Assembly: GCA_001051155.2 (NCBI GenBank)
Contig: JYIP02000013.1
Location: 62,001-126,000 of the forward strand
Direction: 5' to 3'
Length of the DNA: 64,000 nt
DNA from: Chrysoporthe austroafricana
Taxonomy: Eukaryota > Ascomycota > Sordariomycetes > Diaporthales > Cryphonectriaceae
Shown here: positions 1 through 12,400 of the stretch, piece by piece
Layout: every line of letters begins with the position of its first letter
How positions within the stretch are numbered: the first letter of the stretch is position 1
The notes under the pieces: generated by a model
The model's database searches: none
Told to the model about the DNA's origin: nothing
Seen by the model: only the letters and a program-made list of their open reading frames with translations
Program-made: the position numbers and the translations under genes

Positions 1-247
1 CTACTTAGTAAATAACCTGTCCTTATATATCCAGCTCTTTTTTCTTAAATTATTGGCTTACTTAATAATCCAGTAAGCTTGGCTTATTAAATTACTTAAT
101 AATCTAATAATCCTTATCTTATTTATCCTTAACCCGTAATTATATAATCGATATATATTTCTTTCTTCTTATAAAGCCGCTATTAGCTTACTTGAATAGT
201 CGTTCTTGTATTTTACATTAACTCTGAGTCCGTATTAAATTATAATA
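1..247 (-). repeat. R1 3' LTR (partial)
   Basis: The window starts inside this LTR. Its inner edge ends in ...TTATAATA, the RIP form of TATAACA, and is followed directly by the reverse complement of a purine-rich tract. Compared with the 450-bp 5' LTR at 6682-7131 it lacks about 203 bp. Confidence 0.9.
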
Positions 248-264
248 TTATCCCTTTCTTATCA
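248..264 (-). other. R1 polypurine tract
   Basis: On the minus strand this reads TGATAAGAAAGGGATAA immediately 5' of the 3' LTR, where plus-strand DNA synthesis would be primed. The same purine-rich block precedes the 3' LTRs of R4, R6 and R8. Confidence 0.75.
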
Positions 265-433
265 ATTATCGTCCTTAACAATTTTCTGTAAGGTTTTTTA
301 TTAATACTTATCTCGTAATCTTTCTTTCCTAATCGGGATATCGGGCAAGATACAAAAAACTCGCTTTATTCGTTCGATTAAAACCTAATATCGCAATTCC
401 TTTCTGAAAGCGGTTTTATAGCACGCCGTGCAA

Positions 434-934
434 ATGCCTTCTTATTTATTTTGCGAAAGTCGCAATATTCTTAATTATTAAGTTTCAGAAAGTAATTTTT
501 CGCATTATTCAAAATATATATAGCTTAACTATTCTCGATATAATATCCTGGGAATTATCCCGGATAAGTTTTGTAAGATAGCTTATTAATATCAGAAATT
601 GGAAAATAAATTAAAAACTGCAAAAGAGAAAGTTTTTCGCTTATATCGGTAGAAACGCATATAGTATAAGAAGATAATGCGGGCTGTTTGTCGTAATATC
701 GATAATATTGAGGAATTGGAAAAGTTAGAGGCGGAAAAGGCTGAAAAGGAGCGCTATAAGGCCGAGACCAAGCGTCGTATTATAAAGCCCTTAATTCCAG
801 AAAGTTCTTTTCTTAAGAGTTTCGACCTGGATGCTATTTTATAGCAGCTTGGTTCCGATATTAACTGGTTTATTATTGATTTGTTTGCGAGTTATAAAGC
901 CGTATCGAATTCTTCCTATTATTTTTCTAGCTAG
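434..934 (+). pseudogene. R1 antisense ORF: Zn2Cys6-like cluster plus coiled coil (decayed)
   Basis: Opposite in sense to gag-pol, between the chromodomain and the 3' LTR. From ATG at 434 one frame of 166 codons runs to TAG at 932 with no frameshift, interrupted by RIP-type stops (for example the TAG at 842-844, which replaces a Gln or Trp codon). The N-terminus begins MPSYLFCES. Cys at residue 7, and Tyr at 4, 15, 25, 28 and 36, mark former Cys positions and give a CX2CX7CX9CX2CX7C spacing like fungal Zn2Cys6 clusters. Residues ~50-120 are rich in Glu/Lys/Leu (EELEKLEAEKAEKE), consistent with a coiled coil. Exactly the same length occurs in R6 and R8. A DNA-binding or RNA/DNA-associated role is inference only. 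Confidence 0.75.
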
Positions 935-949
935 CTAATTAATTGCTTT

Positions 950-3900
950 TCCTAATACTTTTTAAGTACTTATTATGCATTATTTAGGTTGCTAATTGGT
1001 TTTTAGCTATTTTCGCTCGAATAATATTTTTTCCATTTAATTAGATATTCTTTATATTTAATTAATTTTCGATATTTGAAAATCCGTTCGATTTCGTATT
1101 CCGGTTTATTGGTTTCGATTTGTATAAATTCGTTTATTTTGATTATATTAAATGCTAATTCGAAAAGCGAGATATGGAATACTGGGTGGATTCTCATTTT
1201 ATAAGGCAATATAAGTTTGAAATTAATATTTGAAATTCTCTTTAGAATTCTGAAAAGGCTAAGTTTCTTATAATTTAGCGAATAAAAGGGTTTTATTATT
1301 TTGATATGCTCTTTTTGTCAAATAAAATAGATTTTATCCTTTTCTTATAGGATTAGTTTTTCAATCTTTTCGGAATTGGTATATTTCGTTATTTTTTCTT
1401 GTATAAATTTCAGTTCTTCTTGAAATTCTTTCTGGATTTTCTTGATTTTCCGGATTCGTTTTTCTATTGCTTCTGCATTTATTTCTAGTAATTCGTTATA
1501 ATAAGCTATCGGGTTATAGCTATAAAGCGCGTAAAATAATAATTTCTTTATCGTATTCGTATTTATATTATTATATGCGAATTATATTAATAATAGCAAG
1601 TTAATTCAGTTATTTTGTTTATAATTTACGTAATGCTATAAGTATTACTTGATAATTTAATTCGTTCGTTCTGTTTATTTATCCGTTTATAAGTAAAATA
1701 TTATAAATATCTTTTGCTATATTCCGAATAGTTTTATTAATATAGTTTAAAAGTTTAATATAAACTTTCTATTTTTATTAGAGATAATTTCTTTAAATAT
1801 ATTATAATTAATTATAACCTTTCTGAAAAATATATATGCGAGATTTTCCGCTACGCTGCTTTCTTTATATAGAAAGAAATAAGCATATTTGCTTAATTTG
1901 CAAATTATTATTAAAATACTATTATATTGCATTTTAATTAAAAGTTTTCGTAAAAGAAATAGCTTAATAATGAAATTTTAGCTAATAGATTGCCAAACCA
2001 TTCTTAGGATAAGAAGTAATTGGAATAGTCTATATGGCTTATAATATTCAATTTTATTCTTTTTATAACTATTGCATTCTTATAAAATCTTTTCGATTTT
2101 TCTTTTCAATCTTAAAAGATTTTAATATCTTTTAATCCTTTCGTATATAGCTCTAATTCCTTAATAGCCGTATGCTAATATATTACGCATAATCTTAATA
2201 TATTCATTTTGTTTTTCAGAGATTATATTTTCTAGTTTCTTTTCGCTATTCGAGATCTTAATAATAATATTAAATTCTTTAGCCTTATTTACAAAATTGC
2301 TATTTTTATTTTGCCGAAAAATATTCTGAAATTCTTTAAATTTTATATTTTGGTAATTTAATTATTTGCTAAATGCATTTATTTTGCTATTCTTTAATCC
2401 TTTATAATAAATAATTTTTAAGTTAAATTGTAAAAGGAATTCTGCTTATTTAATTTATTATTTATTTAAGATTTTTATTATTATAAATATTATTAAGTTT
2501 TTATAATCAGAATATATTATAATTTAATATTTGGTTCTTATTAAATAGTATTGCTATTTTTCGAATGCTTTTATAATTGCTATTAATTTTTTATTTAGAA
2601 TGCTATAATTGAATTCTGAGCCGTTTAATTTCTTTGAGAAATTGCTTACGATTTTAAAATATTTTTAATTGTCCCGTTAACTAAGCTATTTTCCGAATAT
2701 ATAATCCGATATATTAATTTCGATTTCAAATAGCTTATTTAAATTTGCCTTATAGAGTATAAGTTTTAATATAATTTATTTTTTAATCTTATCGAATGCT
2801 TTTTATATTTCTTATATTTATTTGAATTTTCAATCTTTCTTTATAAAATTCGTAAAAAGGCATATAATTTTGCTATAATCCTGAATAAATTATTAATAGA
2901 AATTAGCATATTCAAAGAATGCTTTAATTTCCTTAATTTTTTCTAATATAAGCTATTTTTTTATTGCTTGAATTTTATTTTTTTTATATACTAATTTTGC
3001 TTAATTCTATTATATAATCGAAATAATTAATTTTTTGCTAATAGAAATAATATTTGCTTAGCTTAATTAAAAATTTATTATTTTATAAAATCTAAAATAT
3101 TTATTATATATATTATTTATACAATTCGAAATTTCTTAAATAAATAAGGATATTATTTAAATAAATAATAATAATAATATTTAAATATTCGCGGAAAATA
3201 TTATTAATTATCTTTTAGAACGATATAAGCGTATTAATAAGTCCAAAAAGTAAAATTACGTATTCAAAATATCCGTAACGAGTTTTGAAAGCTATTTTCC
3301 AAATATCGTTTTCTTTAATCCGGATATAATAATATTCTTCTTTAAGGTCAAATATAGTAAACCAATTTATTCCGATTAAGCGATTTCGTATTTTTCCTAT
3401 TAAAAGTAAAGGGTAGCGGTTTTTAATTGTAATGTTATTAAACTATTAATAGTTTATATAAAGTCGTAATTTGCCGTTCTTTTTAAATACGAATAGAATT
3501 GAATATTTTGCAAGTAATTGTAATTTCCGTATATAGCTTTTTTTTGGATTTTTATTAATATATTCTTTAAGTATTTCGAGCTTTGCTTAATTGAATTTAT
3601 AAATAAAATAATTTTGTAATTTAATCCTTTTTTTTAAAAGGATTTTATAATCGAAAGGGCTATATTCTAATAAGCCGGTATTAAACTTCTTTTGCTATAG
3701 TTTTTTAAATTCGTAATATTCTTTTAATATATTTTTAAGTTTGAATATTAATCTTTTTTCGTTTTCTGAAATTTGGAAGAATAAAAGGTATTATTAAGCG
3801 TATTTTGCTTCTTTTGCTTCTTATTGCTGCTTATAAAGCTTAATTTCCGGTAATTTTGAATATTTATTATTTATTAATGCAAATTTCTTTCTATAATCCT

Positions 3901-5640
3901 TTTATACTTACTATATTAGAAATAATATCTTCTTATAATTCTATAATTTATATAGCTTTATAACGCTTTGCATTAAATTAATTCTTTATTAATCGCTAAT
4001 TACTTGAATTTTTAATTTATTTTTAATCCGTATTTACAAGTTCGAAATATTCGTAACCTTTTTCTATTTTTTAGCAAATTTACTTGCTTTAAAAGCATAT
4101 TTAAGCTTGTTTAAATATATATTCCTAATATTATCCTTAATAATTAAAACTTTCCCTTTTTTATTAATTGCAACCTTTTCGGTAAATATAGCTTATTCTT
4201 ATAAAATTTAGTTAATAATCCAATTAATTCGAAAGTTATGCTTTTTAAGCCAAAATATTCTTAAAATTAATTTATGCTATATTGTATTTATAATATCGAA
4301 AGTAATATTTATTATAAAGCTTTAAATCGAAATAAGTAAATAATTAGTTTCCGTATTAATTATATTAAAGTTATACGCAATTGCTTTTCTTTTTATAGTA
4401 TTAAATTTATAAAAATCTTTCTTTTGCATTTAAAGGATTCGTTTTCTATTAACGATTTCTAGCAAAATAAAATTTCTTTATGCATTGCTATTCAAAAGTA
4501 TACTATATCGTTACCTGTTAATATATATATTTAATATAATATATTTCTTATTTTCTCTCGTAATTGCGCATAAGAACCTTATAATCCTAATCGGCTATTA
4601 TCCCATTATAAGCAATCCTTTCCTTTTAGAATATTTTAGATTTCTCTCGTTATTTGCCTTACTAGCTTTCTTGCTTGGCTTTAGCCATACTGCTTTGCCT
4701 TTTCGGCCTTTTGCAATCGATGCCATTCCTTAGCTTTGCCTTATATATAAATAAAGCATGTTATAATATAGCATTGTTCTCATATCGTTTTTCTTTAAAC
4801 GCATTTTTACGAATAATTATTAAGTAATCCAATATAAGCATTATTATTTTCAATATGCAAGACTTTTCTATATTTTCTTTAGAATTCTATAATAAATTAG
4901 ATTAATTAATTTTATTTCCTAATTGAAAACCAATTATATTTAACTTTCTCATTAAAATATATCTAGTAATTATAATAAATATAATATATCCAAGCAAGTT
5001 TATAGTAATAAGGGTATAAATAACTGATTTTTCTATTTTCCTGAAATCTGTATTCGTTATTCTGAAACGGGATGCTTTGGAAAAGTTCTTGTAATATAAG
5101 CTTATAAATAAAATGCTTAATTTTCATATATTTAGATATCCAGTTATTGCGTTTCGAGTATTGCTATTCCGTATTCCAAATAGCCATTTCTTCTTTTCTT
5201 ATAAAGAAGTTTTTTTCGAATGTAAGAGTTAATAAGTTATCCGGCTGCTTATTTTATAGCGCTGCTTTTCCAAATATAATATTAAGCATAAGTATGCTTA
5301 TTTATTAAATGCTTATTTCGTCCTTTATTATCGTATTCTATTATCGATCGAAATAATAGTTTAAAAGAAACCTTTTTAAGTCTTTTTCCTTAGCATTCAG
5401 AAAGTTATTTGAATAATCGGAATTACTGCTATTTATAGCCGTATTATAAATAAGGCCTTTTCTTTTTATAACGAATTGTTTTTATTTTTTAAATTTGCGT
5501 AAAAACTATCCGAAACTTTCTTTTATTAAGAAATACAATAAGCAGTAATTCTAATATCAAGCTATTCAGCTTATGCTATTATAATTAGAATCTGCTATTT
5601 GCTCCGGTAAAATATTATTATTTAGCTAATTAAGTTTCTA
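950..5640 (-). pseudogene. R1 pol polyprotein (PR-RT-RH-IN-chromodomain), RIP-inactivated
   Basis: Degenerate translation shows the protease DSG region near 4483-4500 (now Asn-Ser-Asn), RT about 3060-3640 with the catalytic YxDD box converted to YFNN near 3160-3180, RNase H about 2440-2800, and integrase about 1250-2400. The clearest integrase piece is an open 61-codon stretch at 1747-1932 containing CKLSKYAYFF and the second catalytic Asp changed to Asn. A chromodomain follows at about 1003-1110 (EYEIERIFKYR ... EYLIKWKKYY). The order PR-RT-RH-IN-chromodomain is that of Ty3/gypsy chromoviruses. The chromodomain would tether integration to marked histones. The C-terminal tail overlaps the antisense ORF at 434-934 on the other strand. 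Confidence 0.88.
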
Positions 5641-6620
5641 TTGCTAAGCGATATTAATTTATTTTTCCGGAATTAATTTCTAATTTCGTTTTTTCTTTTC
5701 CTAATAGCAATTGCATATAATATAGCCTTTCTTGCCGCAATTATAACAAATAATTCCCTTGCATTATTCCCGTACAATAGAATATTTAATTTTATAAATT
5801 TAATATATATTGTACTTAAATAAGCTATATTATTTCGGGTTTTCTATTAGAACTTGCATTTCTTTAAATTAAATTAATATTTCAGGGCGCTATTATAATT
5901 TCTCTATCGTTATTAGCGCCGCTTATAGAATCGATTATCGATACGGACTGCTTTGTTAATAAATTCGTTAAGTTTTTCGGGTCGGTTTTCCTTATAAAGT
6001 TCGTCTTTGATTTCTTCTTTAAATCCCGCATAATAAGCATTTATAAAAGGTTTATTTTTGTAATCGAAATAAGCGATAATTTGTTTAAACTTAGCTATAT
6101 AATTCGCAGCTAAACCGGTTTATCGAAATGCTTCCAATTATCGTATTGCAATGCGTTTCTTATCCGGGTTTCCAAAAGTCTTAATAAGGGTTAATTCAAA
6201 ATTAGCATAGCGCTAAAAGATGCGCTTAGTATTTTCGGAACGAAAGTCTTTATTATTATCCAAATAGTTATGGAAAGTTAGTTCTTATTATTGAAAAGCG
6301 GTTTTTTCGAAACGATTTCTTGCGAAATTAATTTTATTATAAATAGTCCGGAACTGAATACTATAATGCTTGAAATAAGCTTTGAATTGCATTAAGAAAG
6401 TCTGAAAATCTTTTCGAATACTTTCATAAAGCTTAAGCTTATTAAGCTTAAAAGCTTTAGCTTATTAGAAAGCATTAAAGCAGAAAATTTCGTTCTTAAT
6501 TTTTTCAAATTGCTAGTATAAAGCTATATTTTGCTATTAAAGCTATTCGTTAATAAAGATAATTAGGGTTTTTTCTTAAAAAGTTTAATTATTAAAAAAA
6601 ACGGAATTTGAAGCGCTATC
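5640..6620 (-). pseudogene. R1 gag, RIP-inactivated
   Basis: Homologous by eye to the better preserved gag of R4. The capsid-like region lies around 5900-6560. A CCHC zinc knuckle lies near 5711-5752, with core Y-N-C-G-K-K-G-Y in which the first Cys and the His are Tyr after RIP. The start codon cannot be fixed, because candidate ATG codons have become ATA. Many TAA/TAG codons interrupt the frame. Confidence 0.8.
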
Positions 6621-6681
6621 GTATTTCTAATATTGCTTAAAAGGTATATATTAAACTATTCTTAAATAAAAGTCGTAAAAA

Positions 6682-7131
6682 TATTATAAATGCTACAATA
6701 ATCCTAAAATAGACTATAATATTAAAAGGGTTTATACTAGCAAAGATAATGCTAAATATAGCTTTAAATACCGGAAATACGTTTAATAAATATTTGTAAT
6801 ATTTATAAGCTAATAAAGCTATTACTTAAATATTTAATAGAGTTTAAATAATACTTAGATTTACGACTGAAAAGCTATAGGAATTTATTTAATAAATAAC
6901 TTATCTTTATATATCCAGCTTTTCTTTCTTGAATTATTAGCTTATTTAATAATTCAATAAGCCTGGCTTATTGGATTATTTAATAGTTTAATAATCTTTA
7001 TTTTATTTATCTTTAACCCGTAATTATATAATCGATATATACTTTTTTTTTCTTATAAAGCCGCTATTAAGTTATTTGAATAGTCGTTTCTATATTTTAT
7101 ATTAACCTTAAATCCGTATTGAGTTATAATA
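6682..7131 (-). repeat. R1 5' LTR (450 bp)
   Basis: Begins TATTATAAAT and ends GAGTTATAATA in plus-strand coordinates, the RIP forms of the family's TGTTATAAAC / TTATAACA inverted ends. The interior contains the conserved block around the TATA-like element and the 'actgaaaagcta' segment shared with R2, R6, R8, R10 and both solo LTRs. Confidence 0.92.
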
Positions 7132-7202
7132 ATTGGTTTGTTATAAATTTATTTGTAAAGCATAAAGCTATACTGGGTTTTTTTAATTATTTATTTAGCT
7201 AA
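7132..7202 (+). pseudogene. R2 antisense ORF, C-terminal remnant
   Basis: Encodes the last ~23 codons of the antisense cysteine/coiled-coil protein (NWFVINLFVKHKA...), ending at TAA 7200-7202. It aligns with the end of the 166-codon copies in R1, R6 and R8. R1 inserted into this gene, removing its N-terminal part from the neighbourhood. Confidence 0.6.
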
Positions 7203-7977
7203 TAAATTAATTGCCTTTTCTAATAGTTTTTGAATGCTTATTATGCATTTTTCAAATTGCTAATTAATTTTTAGCTATTTTTGCTTGAATAGTATCTTTT
7301 CTATTTAATTAAGTATTTTCTGTATTTAATTAGTTTTTAATATCGGAAAATTCGTTCGATTTCTTATTCTGGTTTATTAGTTTCGATTTATATTAATTTA
7401 TCCGTTTTGGCTATTTTAAATATTAATTCGAAAAATGAAATATGGAATACCGGGTAAATTCTTATTTTATAAGGTAATACGAATTCGAAATTAATATCTG
7501 AAATTTTCTTTAAGATTTTAAATAAGCTAAGCTTTTTATAATTTAGCAAATAAGAAAGTTTTGTTATTTTAATATGCTTTTTTTGTCGAATAAAATAAAT
7601 TTTATCCCTTTTTTATAAAATTAATCTTTCAATTCTTTTAAAGTTAGCATATTTTATTATTTTTTCTTATACGAATTTCAGTTCTTTCTAAAATTCCTTT
7701 TAGATCTTTTTAATTTTCCTAATTTATCTTTCTGCTACTTTTATATTTGCTCTTAATAATTTGTTATAATAAGCTATTGAATTATAACCGTAAAATGCAT
7801 AAAATAATAATTTCTTAATCGTATTTATATTTATACTATTATATGCGAATTGCATTAATAATAGCAAGTCGACTTAATTATTTTATTCGTAATTTATATA
7901 ATATTATAAGTATTATTTAATAATTTAATTTATTCGTTTTATTTATTTATTTATTTATAAATAAAAAGCTATAAATA
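7203..7977 (-). pseudogene. R2 pol, chromodomain and integrase C-terminus
   Basis: A chromodomain is readable at about 7330-7450 (minus; EIERIF-like core). Upstream of it in sense is the integrase C-terminal region, matching R1 1250-1720 closely. The segment stops at the R3 insertion site; pol resumes at 15174. Confidence 0.8.
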
Positions 7978-8072
7978 TATTATAACCCAATATATAGAAG
8001 CTAGAGCAAGAATTTCGAGCTTATGCTAATATTCAATTATAGCTTATTTAAGTAGGAAAAGGGTTAGGGTTT

Positions 8073-8142
8073 GGACCGATAAAATCGATATCGGTCCTAT
8101 CGGTCCTGGACCGATATATTCGATATCGGTCTTATTGGTTTA
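8073..8142. repeat. Two 35-bp palindromic tandem units in R3 5' LTR
   Basis: Each unit contains GACCGATA and ATCGATATCGGTC arms capable of a short hairpin. The 3' LTR (near 14900) has a single unit, giving a net 29-bp length difference between the two LTRs of one element. Confidence 0.85.
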
Positions 8143-8155
8143 AAGTTGAAAAGCT

Positions 8156-8168
8156 GGATATATAAAGG
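8156..8168 (+). promoter_or_regulatory. TATA-like core promoter in R3 5' LTR
   Basis: GGATATATAAAGG lies in the middle of the LTR, at the same relative place as GATATATAAGG in R4 and GGATATATAAG in solo LTR S1. It is the best candidate for the U3 TATA box driving the genomic transcript. Conservation across LTR subfamilies supports function; no start site can be read. Confidence 0.55.
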
Positions 8169-8419
8169 CCAGATATTTATTAAATAAATAGTAATAGCTT
8201 TTCAATTATCAATCTAAATATCAATCGGACTCTATTATTAATAGCCGCTTAAGGCTTATAAATCTTGCAATACTTAATAACTCTATTCTAATATTCAAAG
8301 CAATATTTAATACTGCTTTTATTAGTATAAACCTTTTAATTTTACAGCTATTTCAAGATTATTGCAGCATTTATAATATTTTGATAACTCTTATTCAAGA
8401 ACGGTTTAATATATTCCTT

Positions 8420-9420
8420 TTGAATAATATCAGAATATAATAGCGCTTTAAGTTCCGTTTTCTTCTAATAACCAGGCCTTTCAGGAAAAGGCTTTATCTA
8501 TCCTTATTAACGAATAATTCCAGTAATAGAACGTAGCCCTTTATTAATAATTTGAAGAAATTAAGAATAAGGTTATTTGTCTTAATGCTTTTTAGCAAGC
8601 CAAAGCTTTCAAACTTGATAAACTAGGGCTTTATAAAAGCATTCGAAAAGACTTTCAGGCTTTCTTAATATAATTTAAAGCCTATTTCAAGCATTATAGG
8701 ACCCAGTTTAGAACTATTTACGACAAAATCGATTTCGTAGGAAATCGTTTCGAAAAGATAGCTTTTTAGTAATAAGAACCAATTTTCCGTAATTACTTGG
8801 ATAATAACGAAGAATTCCGTTCCGAGAATACTAAGCGCATTTTCTAACGCTATATTAATTTCGAATTAGCCCTTATAAAGACTTTCGGAAACCCGGACGA
8901 ATAATATATTGCAATACGGCAGCTAGAAACGTTACGATAGATCGGCTCGGCTGCGGATTATATAGCCAAATTCCGACAGATTATTGCCCATTTCGATTAC
9001 GAAAATAAACCCTTTATAAATGCTTATTATACGGGATTTAAGGAAAAAGTTAAGGACGAACTTTATAAAGAAAACTAACCTGAAAAACTTAATAAGTTTA
9101 TTAATAAAGCAGTCCGAATCGATAATCGACTTTATAAGCAGCGCTAATAATAGCAAAAGAACTATAACTATATCCCGAAATATTAGCCCAATTCCGGAAA
9201 ATGCAAATTCTAATAGAAAAACCGAAATAGTATAATCTATTTAAGCATAATGCATACTAAACTTATAAAATTAAATGCTCTTATATGCGAATAATATAAG
9301 AAAGTTATATATTATAATTGCGGCAAGAAAGGTTATATCGCCCGCAATTATTACTAGAATAGAAAGAAGCAAAAATAGAAGCTAATTTTAGAAAAATAAG
9401 TTAATATCGTTTAGCAATAA
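8420..9420 (+). pseudogene. R3 gag, RIP-inactivated
   Basis: Structural protein of the particle. Degenerate translation gives a Retrotrans_gag-like capsid region at roughly 8560-9150 and a CCHC zinc knuckle at about 9309-9350 (YYNCGKKGYIARN, first Cys and His now Tyr). The frame carries RIP stops such as TAG for Gln/Trp. The start codon is lost or unrecognisable. It is followed by a poorly conserved linker to the protease. Confidence 0.82.
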
Positions 9421-12400
9421 GAACCCAATTAGCTGGATAATAATATCTTACCGGAATAAGTAGCGGATTCTGATTATAGCAATATAAATTAGATAGCTTG
9501 CTATTAAGATTATTGCTTATTATACTTTTCGGCAAAAAAAGGTTTAAAATAATTCCTATACAAACTTAAAAGGCGGAAATAATTCGCTATGGGAAAGAAA
9601 GGTTTATTTTATAATACGGTTATAAATAATAGTAATTCAGATTATTCAAGCAACTTAATAAATATCCAAAACCCGGATTTAAGAAGATTTCCTTTAGAAT
9701 ATTATTAGGATAGACGATAGGAAATAATAATAGAAAAGGAATTCGGTATTAAAAAAAAATAGCATTATAAATACCCAGTATAACGCTCGAAGAAATAGCG
9801 CTGCAAGAATAATAGCCGGATAACTTACTAATTCCCGTATTCGAAAAAGAATTAAAGCAAATAAATACCCCGGATACGAAATAATTACGCAAGAAATATA
9901 ATAATTGAATAACCAAGCATACGAAAATTAAGCATTTTATTTATAAGCTTATATTATAAGAATTCTTCCAAAGCATCTTATTTTAGAATAGCGGATATAA
10001 ACCTTAAAAAGATATATAAATCAGTTATTTATACTCTCGTTATTATAAACTTGCTTGGATATATTATATATATTATAATTACTAGATATATTTTAGCGAA
10101 AAAGTCAAATATAATTGGTTTTCAATTAAGGAATAGAATTAATTAATCTAACTTATTATTGAATTCCGAAATAGATATAAGAAAGTTTTGCATATCGAAA
10201 ATAATAATGCTTATATAAAATTACCCGACAATTGTTTATAGAAATGCATTTAAAGAAAAACGATATAGGAATAATGCTATATTATAGCTTATTCAATTTA
10301 TATACAAAATAAAGCTAAAAAATAATACAGATTGCAAAAAGCTGAGAAAGCAAAGCAATATGCCCAAAACCAAGCAAGAAAGTTAGCGAGGCAAATAGCG
10401 AAATAAGCTTAGAATATCCTAAAAAGGAAAAATCGTTTATAATAAAATAATAGCCAATTAGAATTACAAAATCCTTATACGCGACTATTACGGAAAACGA
10501 AAAATATATTATATTAAATATATATATTAACGGGCGATAATACGGCGCGCTATTAGATAGCAATATATAAAGGAATTCCATTTTGCTAGAAATCGTTAAT
10601 AAAGAACGGATTTTCTAAATGCAAAAAAAGAATCCTTATAAACTCAATATTATAAAAGGAAAAGCGATTATATATAACCTTAATATAATCGATATAAAAA
10701 CTAATTACTTATTTATCTTAATCTAAAGCTTTATAGCAAATACTATTTTTAATATTATAAATATAGTATAATATAAATTAATCTTAAGAATACTTTAATT
10801 TAAAAAGCATAACCTTTATATTAATTGGACTATTAGCCAAATTTTATAAGAATAAACTATATTTACTAAAAGGGTTATAATTAATAGAGAAAGGAAAAAC
10901 TTAATTATTAAGGATAATATTAGGAATATACGTTTAAATAGGCTTAATTATACTTTTAAAGCAGAAAGACTTGTTAAAAGAAAAGGAAAAATTACGAATA
11001 TTTCAAACTTATAAATACAAATTAAAAATAAATTAAGAATTCAAATAATTAGCAATTAGCAAAAGGCTAATATAACGCAAAGCGTTACGAAAAAATATAA
11101 ACTATAAAATTAATAAAGAAATTCAATTCCCAATATAGCAAAGATGCTATAAAAGATAGTTTGAATTAATAAATAACAAATATTTGAAACTATTAAAAGC
11201 TAAGCAAAATAAGAAACGGGAAATAAAGGAAGCAAAATACGCTTAATAATACCTCTTATTCTTCCAAATTGCAAAAGATAAAGAAAAACCGTTACCAGAA
11301 TTCAAGAACGTATTATAAGAATACTATAAATTCAAGAAACTATAGCAAAGGAAATTCGATACCGGCTTATTAAAATACGGCCCTTATAATTATAAGATTT
11401 TATTAAAAGAAAAAGCTAGGCCGAAATTCTTTAAGATTTATAGATTCGATAAAGCAAAGCTCGAAATATTCAGAGAATATATTAACGAAAACTTAAAGAA
11501 AGGCTATATACGATTATTGCGATTACTTACAAAATATTCAATCCTATTTATATGGAAAAAGAATAGCAAATTACAACTTTATATGGATTACCGATAACTC
11601 AATAATATTATAATTAAGAACCGGTATTTATTGCTTTTAGCAAGTAAAATAAAAAACTGATTAATAAGAACGAAATGGTTTATAATGCTTAATTTCAAAA
11701 AAAGATATTATTATATTCGAATTAAAGAAAATAATATCTGGAAAATAGCTTTCAGAATGCAATACGGATATTATAAATATATAATTATGCCTTTTGGACT
11801 TACAAATATATTAGCATTTTTCTAAGAAATGATTAATTACGTTTTTTGCAAATTCTTAAATATTACCGTTATTATTTACTTTAATAATATCTTTATTTTC
11901 TCTAAGAATTTCGAATTATATAAGCAATATATATATAAAGTATTCCAAATGCTATAAAATAATAAATTCTTAATCGAATTTAATAAATGCTATTTTTATT
12001 AATAAAAAGTTAATTATTTCGGCTATATTATTAAGCCTAGATAGATTAATATATAAGAAAATAAAGTTAAAGCAGTACGAAAATAGCTTATGCTAGAGAA
12101 TATTAAGGATATTAAAGCATTTTTCGGATACGCTAATTTCTACCGATAATTTATCTGAAATTATAGCAAAATCGCATATTCCCTTATAAACTTTATAAAA
12201 AAAGATCGAGAATTCAAATAAACTTTTAAAGTATAAAAAGCATTTGACAAAATTAAGAAACGAGTTATATCAAAACTAATCCTTTATAAAACAGACCCAG
12301 AAAAACCTTTTGAAATCGAGACCGATATATCAGATTATGCATTCGGCAAATAATTAAGCTAACGAAATGATTAAAGACATTTTAAGATTGTAAGCAATTT

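Larger units (their letters stand above)
1..7131 (-). mobile_element. R1: Ty3/gypsy chromovirus, RIP-decayed, left end cut by window
   Basis: Minus-strand LTR retrotransposon. From high to low coordinates it reads 5' LTR (6682-7131), gag, protease, RT, RNase H, integrase, chromodomain, then a polypurine tract and the partial 3' LTR (1-247). The 3' LTR matches the 5' LTR without visible gaps from 6885 on, so about 203 bp of it lie outside the window. The right edge abuts a different minus-strand element (R2), in the tail of that element's antisense ORF, so R1 inserted into R2. The flanking bases after 7131 are ATTGG; the matching duplication would be left of the window. Every coding frame is broken by in-frame TAA/TAG typical of RIP, so the element is not autonomous. 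Confidence 0.9.
7978..8378 (+). repeat. R3 5' LTR (401 bp)
   Basis: Starts TATTATAACCC and ends ATTTATAATA, RIP forms of TGTTATA...TATAACA. It contains two 35-bp tandem units (8073-8107, 8108-8142) built on a GACCGATAT...ATATCGGTC inverted motif. The 3' LTR has only one unit, which explains its shorter length. Confidence 0.94.

Noticed and set aside
1747..1932. Repeated 61-codon open frames (1747-1932, 13107-13292, 15216-15401) as possible small genes
   Set aside because: They are in-frame pieces of the integrase core that stay open by chance, because few codons there can become stops by RIP. Described under pol.
4485..4733. An 80-90-codon hydrophobic open frame recurring at 4485-4733, 10315-10581, 18847-19134 and 52443-52694
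   Set aside because: It is always exactly opposite the protease region of pol. RIP places stops in the sense strand and leaves the reverse frame open, and its hydrophobic look follows from AT-rich codons. No start conservation independent of pol.
9020..9235. Open frames starting MLIIRDLRKK / MLITQDSKRK at 9020-9235 and 17575-17790
   Set aside because: They are the +1 frame of gag; the gag frame with the capsid motif is the real one.
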